This document shows positions 20,721 to 28,188 of a DNA stretch of 34,566 nt, piece by piece (position 1 is the stretch's first letter; every line of letters starts with the position of its first letter). This DNA is from Pseudomonadota bacterium (GTDB lineage: Bacteria > Pseudomonadota > Gammaproteobacteria > Pseudomonadales > Moraxellaceae), in the NCBI GenBank assembly GCA_021851865.1, contig JAJZBU010000030.1, forward strand, positions 1 through 34,566. The letters run 5' to 3'. The position numbers and the translations under genes were made by a program. Below the pieces are notes generated by a model. The model was given only the letters and a program-made list of their open reading frames with translations, ran no database searches and was not told the DNA's origin.

Positions 20721-21362
20721 TCAGGAGCCCTGCGCCTTGGGACGGGGATTCCAGGAGATGGCGCCGAGCATGACCAAGCGCAGCTGATGCACCAGGGTCA
20801 CCCGATAGGCTTCGCGGCGCGCTTCCTCCTCCTCGGTCAGCAATTCCAGCCAGTCACCGGCGGCATTGGCCACCGAGGTGACGAAGAAGCCGGTGATCAT
20901 GTCGACATCCTGCGCGTTCATGCGGGCAAAGAGCGGAAACTTGAGCATGTCGAGGGACAGCTCGCGGGCGAAGACGGCGATCTCGCGTCCGATGGCATGT
21001 CGCACCGTCGCCGAGCCGCCAAAGCGCTCGCGCACGACGAAACCGAACTCGCGCCGATTGAGCGCGACATGTTCAAGAAATTTGCGCACGCTGGCGTCGA
21101 TGATCATGTTGCCGCTCTCGAGCTGGCGACGCGCGTCGCGCACCAGCTGGCGTAGCGTGTCGCTGGTGCTCTCGACGAGGGCGAGGCCAAGATCATCCAT
21201 GCTTTCGAAGTGGCGATAAAAAGCGGTGGGGACGATGCCAGCGGCGCGCGTCACCTCACGCAGGCTGAGGCTGGCAAAACTGCGCCCTTCATCGAGTAAG
21301 TCGAGAGCGGCATGCATCAGTGTTTGCCGTGTCAGCAATTTTCTTTCGATACGCAAACTCAT
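20721..21362 (-). CDS. TetR-family repressor of unsaturated fatty acid genes, FabR/DesT-like
   Basis: A 213-residue regulator. The helix-turn-helix region [20 protein letters not shown] and [16 protein letters not shown] is close to E. coli FabR ([33 protein letters not shown]); [13 protein letters not shown] also parallels the FabR C-terminus. FabR represses fabA/fabB; DesT of Pseudomonas aeruginosa represses a desaturase-reductase operon. Here the gene is divergent from exactly such an operon, so I infer a DesT-like job: repressing the desaturase according to the ratio of unsaturated to saturated acyl-CoA. ATG 21362 is preferred over a GTG four codons upstream because the family begins close to the DNA-binding domain. 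Confidence 0.85.
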   Translation of the reverse strand: [213 protein letters not shown]

Positions 21363-21427
21363 AGCCACTCTCACGCAGCCCGGTCGTCACCGGAGGGGGT
21401 CTCGTCTCGCGACGAGTTCTGTCTTTA

Positions 21428-21447
21428 TTGTTACGGAATGCTAACAA
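21428..21447. repeat. Inverted repeat TTGTTA-N8-TAACAA upstream of the FabR-like gene
   Basis: Six-base perfect arms (21428-21433 and 21442-21447) with an 8-base spacer, 66 bases before the regulator start. It may be a binding site or overlap the regulator promoter; I could not place a clear promoter here. Confidence 0.35.
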
Positions 21448-21483
21448 ATACCCCCCGGAATGAGAAGGGCAGGGCCGGCAAGC

Positions 21484-21514
21484 TTGTGATGTTGTGCACG
21501 TTCGATCATCACAA
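21484..21514. repeat. Inverted repeat TTGTGATG-N15-CATCACAA in the divergent regulator/desaturase gap
   Basis: Perfect 8-base arms (21484-21491 and 21507-21514) around a 15-base spacer containing GTGCAC. It sits between the two divergent promoters, 20 bases upstream of the desaturase -35. No T-run follows, so a protein-binding site is more likely than a terminator. Confidence 0.4.
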
Positions 21515-21521
21515 ATTTTTC

Positions 21522-21539
21522 GGAGTACAAGTGTTGACC
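21522..21539. promoter_or_regulatory. Possible second, weaker FabR/DesT-like operator
   Basis: GGAGTACAAGTGTTGACC matches nine of the twelve fixed positions of AGTnnACAnnTGTnnACT. Its centre is 39 bases from the stronger operator and it covers the -35 region of the desaturase promoter. Confidence 0.35.
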
Positions 21540-21563
21540 GATGATCACACCCCCGATTATAGT
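21534..21563 (+). promoter_or_regulatory. Promoter of the reductase-desaturase operon
   Basis: TTGACC (21534-21539), an 18-base spacer and TATAGT (21558-21563). A FabR/DesT-like palindrome begins within the -10 hexamer. The reductase ATG lies 34 bases downstream of the -10. Confidence 0.65.
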
Positions 21564-21578
21564 GTACATGTGTTTACT
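21561..21578. promoter_or_regulatory. FabR/DesT-like operator
   Basis: AGTGTACATGTGTTTACT has the palindromic form AGTnnACAnnTGTnnACT, with all twelve fixed positions symmetric. From memory, DesT sites look like AGTGAAC-N-TGTTCACT. It overlaps the -10 and the start point of the desaturase promoter, fitting repression by the divergently encoded FabR-like protein. Confidence 0.65.
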
Positions 21579-21596
21579 GAAACAGGTGCAACGATC

Positions 21597-22688
21597 ATGA
21601 GCACGAACACATGGCGTCGACAGCTACAAGATTTCGCTGGTACGTCGACTTCCCGCCTGGTGCGCGACGACGTTTTCGATTTCTTTGCCGGCCACGTTGA
21701 TCCTCTGTGGACGCGGCGACGCCTTCTCGTCGAAGTTCTCGCCCTTCATCCGGTCGGTGGCGAGATGCTCAGCCTACATCTGCGCAGCCATCATCGTCTC
21801 GACCAGACCGCCGCCGGTCGTCACATCGAGCTTTGTGCGGTCATCGATGGTGTACGCGTGTGCCGCAGCTACACCCCCCTGTTCATCGGTGAACGTGAGC
21901 TCGAGATCGGCATTAAAAAAATTGCACACGGTCGCTTTTCTTCCTGGATTCACGAGCAACTACGCGTCGGTGACCACCTGGAGATTCAGCAAATCTATGG
22001 TGAGCCACCGCTACGGACTCTCGCCGCAACGCAAACGCCGGCCCTCATCGCCGGTGGCAGCGGTATGACCTTGGCCATGGCCATGCTCTACGACTTTGCC
22101 GAGCGCCAGCCGACGCAGAAAGTGCGACTTTTACAGTATGCGCGCACCGCCTTCGACCTGGTCTATCTCGACGAACTCGCCGCCTTGCAGCAGCGTCTGC
22201 CACAGCTGCAAGTCTTCTTTGCTTTGACGCAGGACCAGGACGTCAGCACGCCGCTGCACGGTCACTTCGATCGTGAACACTGGCAAGCCCTGGCCTTGCC
22301 CGACGACAGCCCCGTTCTCGTCTGTGGCCCTGCCCGCCTCATCGATGGCGTACGCGAAGTTCTGCGACAGTTCGGTCACCGTGGAGAGCTGTACGTCGAG
22401 GCTTACCACCGCGAGCTACAGAGTGCTCCTGAAGGCGCCACCGTGACGGTGCGCGTGCAGGAGCACGCCATCACCTCGACGACCCAGCAATTGCTGCTCG
22501 AGCGCCTCGAAGCCGCCGGTCTGAAGCCGGCTTATGGTTGTCGTCAGGGCATCTGCATGTCCTGCACCTGCCGCAAGACGCAAGGACGCGTGCAGAACGC
22601 TCTCGACGGCAGCATCAGCGAGGAGGGTGAAGAGGACATCCGTCTTTGCATCTCACGCCCACTCACCGACATCGATCTCTCTTTGTGA
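21597..22688 (+). CDS. Ferredoxin reductase with C-terminal [2Fe-2S] domain, electron donor for the desaturase
   Basis: A 363-residue flavin/iron-sulfur reductase. After an N-terminal segment of about 45 residues come an FAD-binding beta barrel (with CRSYTPLF), an NAD(P)-binding domain (ALIAGGSGMTLAMAML, ending VLVCGPARLIDGV), and a plant-type ferredoxin domain with ligands Cys315, Cys320, Cys323 and Cys351 (YGCRQGICMSCTC...RLCIS). It moves electrons from NAD(P)H to a partner oxygenase or desaturase. The desaturase gene starts 10 bases downstream, so this is its likely partner, as with DesC in P. aeruginosa. ATG 21597 is chosen as the first Met after the operator; an upstream extension would run back through the promoter. 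Regulated by the FabR-like repressor by inference. Confidence 0.88.
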   Translation: MSTNTWRRQLQDFAGTSTSRLVRDDVFDFFAGHVDPLWTRRRLLVEVLALHPVGGEMLSLHLRSHHRLDQTAAGRHIELCAVIDGVRVCRSYTPLFIGERELEIGIKKIAHGRFSSWIHEQLRVGDHLEIQQIYGEPPLRTLAATQTPALIAGGSGMTLAMAMLYDFAERQPTQKVRLLQYARTAFDLVYLDELAALQQRLPQLQVFFALTQDQDVSTPLHGHFDREHWQALALPDDSPVLVCGPARLIDGVREVLRQFGHRGELYVEAYHRELQSAPEGATVTVRVQEHAITSTTQQLLLERLEAAGLKPAYGCRQGICMSCTCRKTQGRVQNALDGSISEEGEEDIRLCISRPLTDIDLSL

Positions 22689-22698
22689 GGTAGCCATC

Positions 22699-23787
22699 AT
22701 GAATCAGGCTCTGCGTGTCACCGCCCCAAACTGGGAGGCCATGGCGAAAGAACTGGATCAGCTGCGCCAGGAAACCCTCGCCCGCTGTGGAGCCGAAGAT
22801 CGCTCCTACATCGAGCGCATCGTCGCCCTCGTCCGTTACAGCGAAGTGGCCGGTCGCGGCATGCTCATGCTCGGCTGGTTGCCTCCTTTCTGGCTGCTCG
22901 GCACGGCCGCCCTGTCCTTCTCCAAGATCCTCGAGAACATGGAGCTCGGTCACAACGTCATGCACGGTCAGTACGACTGGATGCATGAGCCGAGTCTGCA
23001 GGGCAAGGTCTACGAATGGGACAATGTCTGTCCCGCCGACCAATGGCGTCATTCCCACAACTACATGCACCACACCTATACCAACATCGTCGGCCGTGAC
23101 CGTGACGTCGGCTATGGCATCCTGCGCCTCTTTCCTGATCAGCCCTGGTATCCGGCGGCGTTAGCGCAGCCTCTTTATGCTCTCATCCTCGCCTTGGCCT
23201 TCGAGTGGGGCGTCGCTCTGCATGATCTCGAGTTCGAAAAGCTGTTCAAAGGCGAAAAATCGCTGGCACAGCTGCGCGCTGAACTGCGCCCCATCCTCGC
23301 CAAGATCAAGCGTCAGACGCTCAAGGACTACGTCTTCTTTCCCTTGCTCGCCGGTCCCAGCTTTCTGCCCGTGCTGGCCGGCAATTTTACCGCCAATCTG
23401 GTGCGCAATCTGTGGGCCTTCACCATCATCTTCTGTGGCCACTTCACCGAAGAGGTGGAAACCTTTCCCGACAGCTGCCTCGCCCATGAAAGCCGCGGTC
23501 AGTGGTATCGGCGGCAGATCCTCGGATCAAGCAACATCGAGGGCGGGCGCTGGTTCCATATCCTGAGCGGCAACCTCAGCCATCAGATCGAGCATCATCT
23601 CTTTCCCGATCTGCCTGCCTGGCGTTACGCCGAGATGACGCCACGGGTCAAGGCCATCGCCGCTCAATACGGGCTGCGCTATCACACCGGTTCCCTGCGC
23701 CAGCAGGTGCTGGCGGCTGGGCGGCGTATTTTACGCTATGCTCTGCCTGATCGTCTTTTTTCACATCCACGCACGGAGTTGCTATGA
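22699..23787 (+). CDS. Membrane fatty-acid (acyl) desaturase
   Basis: A 362-residue integral-membrane di-iron desaturase. The three histidine boxes are present: H85-x3-H89 in ELGHNVMHGQYD, H120-x3-H124-H125 in WRHSHNYMHHTYTN, and H295-x3-H299-H300 in NLSHQIEHHLFPDLP. Hydrophobic helices at about residues 55-77 and in the middle of the protein flank them. It should introduce a double bond into acyl chains using O2 and electrons from the upstream reductase; the regiospecificity (delta-9 in the P. aeruginosa DesB parallel) is not shown by sequence. GAGG precedes ATG 22699 by eight bases. The stop overlaps the start of the next gene (ATGA), coupling them. Confidence 0.9.
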   Translation: MNQALRVTAPNWEAMAKELDQLRQETLARCGAEDRSYIERIVALVRYSEVAGRGMLMLGWLPPFWLLGTAALSFSKILENMELGHNVMHGQYDWMHEPSLQGKVYEWDNVCPADQWRHSHNYMHHTYTNIVGRDRDVGYGILRLFPDQPWYPAALAQPLYALILALAFEWGVALHDLEFEKLFKGEKSLAQLRAELRPILAKIKRQTLKDYVFFPLLAGPSFLPVLAGNFTANLVRNLWAFTIIFCGHFTEEVETFPDSCLAHESRGQWYRRQILGSSNIEGGRWFHILSGNLSHQIEHHLFPDLPAWRYAEMTPRVKAIAAQYGLRYHTGSLRQQVLAAGRRILRYALPDRLFSHPRTELL

Positions 23788-24080
23788 CACAACTGCTCAA
23801 TCGTCTCGAGGTGCTCAAGGATCTCGTGCAAGAAAGCCTCGAACAGGGTCTCGATCGTGTGCAGACCCTGCATCGCAGCATCGACACCGCCATCCTCGAA
23901 GCCAGCGGCTCGCAGGACCTCGACGCGGTCAAGCTCTATCGTCAACGCGTCGAGCAGGTCTACGGCCTGCTGCGTCAGATGAACCAGGAAATCGGCGATG
24001 GCATCTCGGACGTCTTCGCTGCCCTCGAAGAGCACCATTCCGTCGCTGAAAAGCTGCGCGACAAGACCCGCCTCGACTGA
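23784..24080 (+). CDS. Small helical protein coupled to the desaturase, function unknown
   Basis: 98 residues, start ATG 23784 overlapping the desaturase stop by four bases (ATGA). I do not recognise a family. It has no Cys, no Trp and no membrane segment; nearly all of it looks alpha-helical with heptad-like spacing of Leu, Val and Ile (LLNRLEVLKDLVQESL, YRQRVEQVYGLLRQMNQEIG), so a coiled-coil bundle or dimer is likely. Codon use resembles its neighbours. As the third gene of the reductase-desaturase operon it may act as an accessory or scaffold protein, or be a small phasin-like surface-binding protein; both are guesses. It ends four bases before the convergent mnmE stop. Confidence 0.75.
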   Translation: MTQLLNRLEVLKDLVQESLEQGLDRVQTLHRSIDTAILEASGSQDLDAVKLYRQRVEQVYGLLRQMNQEIGDGISDVFAALEEHHSVAEKLRDKTRLD

Positions 24081-24084
24081 AGTT

Positions 24085-25452
24085 TCACTTACCGATGCAA
24101 AAGGACGCAAAGATGCGTCCGAGCAGATCATCCGGCAGCATGTCGCCACAAAGGCTGGCGAGGCTGCCCTGCATGCAACGCAGGTCTTCCGCCGCAAGGT
24201 CACCCATGCCCTGCTGCAGCTGCTCTTCGGCGGCTTCGAGGTATTTCCAGGCCTGTTCCAGCGCTTCGATGTGCCGTTGCCGCGCCAGAAAGGGCAATTC
24301 TGTCGGCGTGCGTCCGACGAGATGGGCGAGGCGATGCTTGAGCTTGTCGATACCCTGGCCGTACTTGGCGCTGATGCCGATCACTTCGCAGCGATGATCC
24401 GGCATCTCAAGAAAGCTGTCCTGCCAGTCCGGACAACGATCGATCTTGTTACGCACCAGCAGCAGGCGTCGGGTATCGATCTGCCAAGTCGAACGCGCCT
24501 GCAGATCGGCGACGATGTCCTGTAAATCGGCGTCCGTATCGAAAAGATAGAGCAAAGCGTCGGCCTGTTCCGCTACCTGCAGGGCGCGCTTGATGCCTTC
24601 GCTTTCAATCGGATCGTCGCTGTCACGCCAACCGGCGGTGTCGAGGATCTGCAAAGGCATGCCCTGCAACAGGAGATTCTGCCGCAGGACGTCGCGCGTC
24701 GTGCCGGCGTGCTCGCTGACGATGGCGACGTCATCGCCTGCCAGGGCATTGAGCAGACTGGACTTGCCGACATTTGGATGACCGGCGATGACGACACTGA
24801 TGCCTTTTTGCAAAAGCTGCCCCTGGCGCGCCTCCTGCAAGGTCTCGCTCAGCAAGCGCCGCAGTTTGCGCAGATCGCTGAGGAGCTGATCGCTGTGCAG
24901 AAAATCGATGTCCTGATCACTGAAATCGATGGCCGCCTCGACATAGACGCGCAGAGCCGTCAAAACCTCCTCGACGCTTTCGACACGGCGGGAGAACTCG
25001 CCTTGCAAAGAGCGCATCGCCGAGCGCGCCGCCTGCTCGGAACCGGCGGCGATGAGATCGGCGATCGCTTCCGCCTGCGCCAAATCGAGACGACCGTGAT
25101 GGAAGGCCCTTTCGCTGAATTCTCCCGGTCGCGCCAGACGCGCGCCGCTTTGCTGCAGCTGGCGCAACAAAATGGCCATCATCACCGGGCTGCCGTGTCC
25201 CTGAAATTCGACGACATCCTCGCCAGTGAAGGAATGCGGTGCTGGAAAATAGAGCACCAGGCCCTGATCAAGGCTGTCACCGTGCGCATCGACGAAGTCG
25301 CGCAGACTGGCCTTGCGCTCAGGCAGGGGGCTGGCGGGGGAGAGATGGTTGCGCAGCAAATCACCGCAGCCCTGACCCGACAGGCGCAGGACGGCGACAC
25401 CAGCAGCCCCAGGTGCCGTCGCCAGGGCGACGATGATGTCGCTGGCGATCAT
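24085..25452 (-). CDS. mnmE: tRNA modification GTPase MnmE
   Basis: MnmE/TrmE (455 residues) works with MnmG on wobble U34. N-terminal tetrahydrofolate-binding domain (IVALATAPGAAGVAVLRLSG), a central helical domain, an inserted G domain (AGHPNVGKSSLLNALAG; SEHAGTTRDVL; DTAGW) and the C-terminal CIGK (Cys452), whose Cys is needed for modification. The 3' end of this gene is a known genomic-island target in other bacteria, but it is intact here with no repeat in view. Ten bases separate it from yidC. A terminator-like hairpin lies inside its last codons. Confidence 0.98.
   Translation of the reverse strand: MIASDIIVALATAPGAAGVAVLRLSGQGCGDLLRNHLSPASPLPERKASLRDFVDAHGDSLDQGLVLYFPAPHSFTGEDVVEFQGHGSPVMMAILLRQLQQSGARLARPGEFSERAFHHGRLDLAQAEAIADLIAAGSEQAARSAMRSLQGEFSRRVESVEEVLTALRVYVEAAIDFSDQDIDFLHSDQLLSDLRKLRRLLSETLQEARQGQLLQKGISVVIAGHPNVGKSSLLNALAGDDVAIVSEHAGTTRDVLRQNLLLQGMPLQILDTAGWRDSDDPIESEGIKRALQVAEQADALLYLFDTDADLQDIVADLQARSTWQIDTRRLLLVRNKIDRCPDWQDSFLEMPDHRCEVIGISAKYGQGIDKLKHRLAHLVGRTPTELPFLARQRHIEALEQAWKYLEAAEEQLQQGMGDLAAEDLRCMQGSLASLCGDMLPDDLLGRIFASFCIGK
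24099..24120 (-). terminator. Terminator-like hairpin inside the mnmE 3' coding end
   Basis: Minus strand: GGACGC-ATCTTT-GCGTCC followed by TTTT. A 6-bp stem encoding GRIFAS just ahead of the terminal FCIGK. It could end the yidC-mnmE transcript with almost no 3' untranslated region. The stem is short and also constrained by the protein. Confidence 0.4.
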
Positions 25453-25462
25453 GCCTGATCCC

Positions 25463-27088
25463 TCAGTTCTTCGCCGCTTCGATATGGCGGGTGATGTACC
25501 ACTGCTGGGCGATGGAGATCATGTTGCTCACCACCCAGTAAAGCACGAGGCCAGCCGGGAAGAACAGGAAAAAGCCGGTGAAGATGATCGGCATGAGCTT
25601 CATCATCTTAGCCTGCATCGGGTCCGCCGGCGCTGGATTGAGGTGCTGCTGAATGTACATGGTGAGGCCATTGACCAGGGGCAGAATGAAGAGATGGTCC
25701 ATGTCGGCGAGATCGTGGATCCACAGCACGAAGGGCGCCTGGCGCAGCTGCACGCTCTCCATCAGGGTCCAGTAAAGAGCGATGAAAACCGGCATCTGCA
25801 CCAGCATGGGCAAACAGCCGCCGAGAGGATTGATCTTTTCCTTGCGATAGAATTCCATCATCGCCTGCGACAGCTTCTGCCTATCTTCACCATACTGCTC
25901 GCGCATGCGCTGCATTTCCGGCGCGATCTTGCGCATCTGCGCCATCGACCGGTAGCTCGCCGCCGAGAGTGGCCAAAACAAGCCTTTCACCGCCATGGTC
26001 AACAGCACGATGGACCAGCCCCAATTGCCAACCAGGCCGTGTATGTGCACGAGCAGCCAGAACAAGGTTTCGGCGATGGGCCACAACCAGCCATAGTCGA
26101 CGGTGAGATCGAGACCCGGGCTGAGCGCTGCCAGATCGTGCTGAATTTTCGGACCGACATAGAGACGCAAAGACGTGTTCGTGCTCTGACCTGGCGCCAA
26201 AACGAGGTGGTCGCCGATCATCGACACATAGTTCATGCCGTCCTGGGAACGCGTGCTGTAATGATCGAGGCTGTTCGCAGCGGGAATCCAGGCGCTGACA
26301 AAATAGTGCTGCACGAGAGCGATCCAACCGCCCTTCTCCTGCAGTTGCAGCGCATCTTTGCTGAGGTTCTTCAGCGCGATCTTGTTATAGGGCTTATCCG
26401 CCGTCCAGTAAGCCGCACCGAGGAAAGAAGAGATGCGCAATCCCGACTGGGTGCTGGGATCGGCGCTGTTGTCACGCTTGAATTGCGCGAACAGGCGACC
26501 TGTCCATGGGTTCTGCGACTTGTTGGTGATGCGATAGCTGAGCTTGACGACGTAGCTGCCACGCGTCAGCTGATAGATCTTGTCGATGGCGACTTGTGGC
26601 GTTTCATAGTGCAACACGACGTCGAGCGTCTGGCTGCCGGCGGCCATATCCTGCAGCGTCGCGCTCGTCGTATAGAGGGGACGCTGCGCCTGGGCATCGG
26701 GTCCGTCCTGACCGATCAGACCGCTTTCAGCGATAAAAGTCGATCCTGGTTGATCCTGCAGGAGGAGAAAAGGCTGATGGCTGCCTTGGCGCTGTGAATA
26801 GGTGAGCAGGCCGAGTTGGACGATGTCGCCACCGCGCGGGTCGATGTGCAGATCGATGACGTCATTGCGCGCCTCAATCCAGGTCTGCGCAGGCTTGCTG
26901 GCGATTTCGGGCTGGGTGGCTGTAGCGGTGGCAGCGACGTGCGGTATGTCCGAGGTGGCCACCGCGCTGGCCGCTGGTTGTGACGCAGTGTTGGTGACGA
27001 CGCCAACGTGTTCTTTCTGCCAGTTCCAGAACAGCAGGTAGCCGACGACGCACAGGCCGACCAGCACCAATCTACGTTGCATTTCCAT
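25463..27088 (-). CDS. yidC: Membrane protein insertase YidC
   Basis: YidC (541 residues) inserts and folds inner-membrane proteins, alone or with SecYEG, including ATP synthase c subunits. A first helix (RRLVLVGLCVVGYLLFWNW) is followed by a large periplasmic beta-sandwich domain (to about residue 340) and five C-terminal helices with the conserved region FYRKEKINPLGGCLPMLVQ and LYWVVSNMISIAQQWYI. An inner ATG at 27082 gives a start two residues later; either overlaps the yidD stop by 11-17 bases. Normal length for a Gram-negative YidC. Confidence 0.97.
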   Translation of the reverse strand: MEMQRRLVLVGLCVVGYLLFWNWQKEHVGVVTNTASQPAASAVATSDIPHVAATATATQPEIASKPAQTWIEARNDVIDLHIDPRGGDIVQLGLLTYSQRQGSHQPFLLLQDQPGSTFIAESGLIGQDGPDAQAQRPLYTTSATLQDMAAGSQTLDVVLHYETPQVAIDKIYQLTRGSYVVKLSYRITNKSQNPWTGRLFAQFKRDNSADPSTQSGLRISSFLGAAYWTADKPYNKIALKNLSKDALQLQEKGGWIALVQHYFVSAWIPAANSLDHYSTRSQDGMNYVSMIGDHLVLAPGQSTNTSLRLYVGPKIQHDLAALSPGLDLTVDYGWLWPIAETLFWLLVHIHGLVGNWGWSIVLLTMAVKGLFWPLSAASYRSMAQMRKIAPEMQRMREQYGEDRQKLSQAMMEFYRKEKINPLGGCLPMLVQMPVFIALYWTLMESVQLRQAPFVLWIHDLADMDHLFILPLVNGLTMYIQQHLNPAPADPMQAKMMKLMPIIFTGFFLFFPAGLVLYWVVSNMISIAQQWYITRHIEAAKN

Positions 27089-27338
27089 GCTTGTCTTCTC
27101 TCACCAAGGTGAATCGTTCTGGAACCGGATCATTGCCCCCTTGTGCCCAGGGATGGCAACGGGCTATACGCCAACTACCGAGCAGCACACCTGGCAACAG
27201 CCCATGACGCAGGATGGCCTGTTCGGTATAACAACTGCAGCTGGGATAAAAACGGCACTGCTGCCCTATCCAGGGACTGAGGAGAAAGCGGTAGGCGCGT
27301 ATGGGCAAGACCCAAAACGTACGCCAGTAAGCTTTCAT
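27072..27338 (-). CDS. yidD: Membrane protein insertion efficiency factor YidD
   Basis: An 88-residue protein with the family core YRFLLSPWIGQQCRFYPSCS and CYTEQAILRHG, then WRIARCHPWAQGGNDPVP. YidD has an amphipathic N-terminal helix and helps YidC-dependent insertion. Its ATG overlaps the rnpA stop (ATGA) and its end overlaps the yidC start, so it is translationally coupled on both sides. Confidence 0.95.
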   Translation of the reverse strand: MKAYWRTFWVLPIRAYRFLLSPWIGQQCRFYPSCSCYTEQAILRHGLLPGVLLGSWRIARCHPWAQGGNDPVPERFTLVREDKHGNAT

Positions 27339-27727
27339 GGCTGCGCTCCCCGACGATAGAAGAGGTCGATCTTTTGCAGAGCTTTCTGCAACTCGACAGC
27401 GAGCGCTGGATCATGCACGTCGCCGATGCTTTGTCGCAACATGACGATCACATCGATGGCCGGGGCTTGCATGGAAGAGGTGCGAAAAGTTTCACGACAC
27501 AGGCGCTTGATGCGATTGCGCTCTACGGCGAGTTTCAAACGTTTCTTGGCAACGATCAGACCGAGACGGTGTTGTTCATGCTCACTGCCTGACGACAGCA
27601 GAACAAAGTTTGTGGTCACGACTTTTTTCTGCGTCTTGTCAAAAATACGTTTGAATTCAGAGGGTTTTAGTAGTCTCTGTGACCGAGTAAAGCGCTGTCC
27701 CGTGTCCGTCGCGCGACTCAGACACAA
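27335..27727 (-). CDS. rnpA: Ribonuclease P protein component
   Basis: RnpA (up to 130 residues) binds the RNase P RNA and helps process tRNA 5' ends. The central [20 protein letters not shown] and RLCRETFR carry the RNR motif. The only plausible start is TTG 27727, which overlaps the 3' end of rpmH by 10 bases; no ATG exists in the N-terminal half. The N-terminus [20 protein letters not shown] is as expected for the family. Confidence 0.93.
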   Translation of the reverse strand: MCLSRATDTGQRFTRSQRLLKPSEFKRIFDKTQKKVVTTNFVLLSSGSEHEQHRLGLIVAKKRLKLAVERNRIKRLCRETFRTSSMQAPAIDVIVMLRQSIGDVHDPALAVELQKALQKIDLFYRRGAQP

Positions 27728-27852
27728 AGACGCTTGCGACCCTTGGCACGACGACGAGCGAGCACCTGACGACCATTCTTGGTGGCCATACGGGCACGGA
27801 AACCATGAACGCGCTTGCGCTTGAGGTTGCTGGGTTGAAATGTGCGCTTCAT
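27718..27852 (-). CDS. rpmH: 50S ribosomal protein L34
   Basis: A 44-residue, very basic protein starting [18 protein letters not shown] and ending in [13 protein letters not shown]34 is a small 50S subunit protein whose gene commonly lies beside dnaA and overlaps rnpA, as here (10 bases). It is the first gene of the rpmH-rnpA-yidD-yidC-mnmE series and is divergent from dnaA across oriC. Confidence 0.96.
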   Translation of the reverse strand: MKRTFQPSNLKRKRVHGFRARMATKNGRQVLARRRAKGRKRLCV

Positions 27853-27931
27853 GGCGTCACCATCCAGAGTGTGTTCGAAAAGGTCGCCTAGGTTACTGAC
27901 GATCGTGGCTCACGTCAAGCCCCGAATGCGT

Positions 27932-27955
27932 CGTCAGTGGCCTCGTCAGCGGCCT
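27932..27955. repeat. Tandem 12-bp repeat at the rpmH end of oriC
   Basis: CGTCAGTGGCCT is directly followed by CGTCAGCGGCCT (one mismatch). It lies about 80 bases upstream of rpmH and may overlap its promoter region. Confidence 0.5.
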
Positions 27956-27989
27956 TGCTATCGATCACTACTGCTTTTGATTTTATAAA

Positions 27990-28001
27990 GCTTTTAAAAG
28001 C
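27990..28001. repeat. Perfect 12-bp palindrome GCTTTTAAAAGC in the AT-rich part of oriC
   Basis: The palindrome is preceded by a further GCTTTT at 27973-27978, in the AT-rich segment that probably unwinds. Confidence 0.45.
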
Positions 28002-28031
28002 ATAGTCTTTGTTGTAGGGTCGACATAATCT

Positions 28032-28040
28032 TGTGGATAA
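28032..28040 (-). other. DnaA box, perfect TTATCCACA
   Basis: The plus strand reads TGTGGATAA, the complement of the consensus. It is the only box in minus orientation, beside the AT-rich segment. Confidence 0.8.
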
Positions 28041-28167
28041 GTTTGTTTATAGCTTATAATACAGTGGTTTACTATTTCAATCAGATTGTGGGCCAGGCAT
28101 CAGTTTTCTTGTGTTCAAGATGGTGATGCAGGGTGAACAGTTCCCCTGCTTCCGTCGCAGTGGGTGC

Positions 28168-28176
28168 TTATCCCCA
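28168..28176 (+). other. DnaA box, TTATCCCCA
   Basis: One mismatch to TTATCCACA. First of three boxes in plus orientation, 21 bases from the next. Confidence 0.6.
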
Positions 28177-28188
28177 AAAAAAGTCGAC

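Noticed and set aside
24085-24140. Genomic-island attachment at the mnmE 3' end
   Set aside because: mnmE is a known target in other bacteria, but I see no second copy of its end, no integrase, and the convergent gene abuts it.
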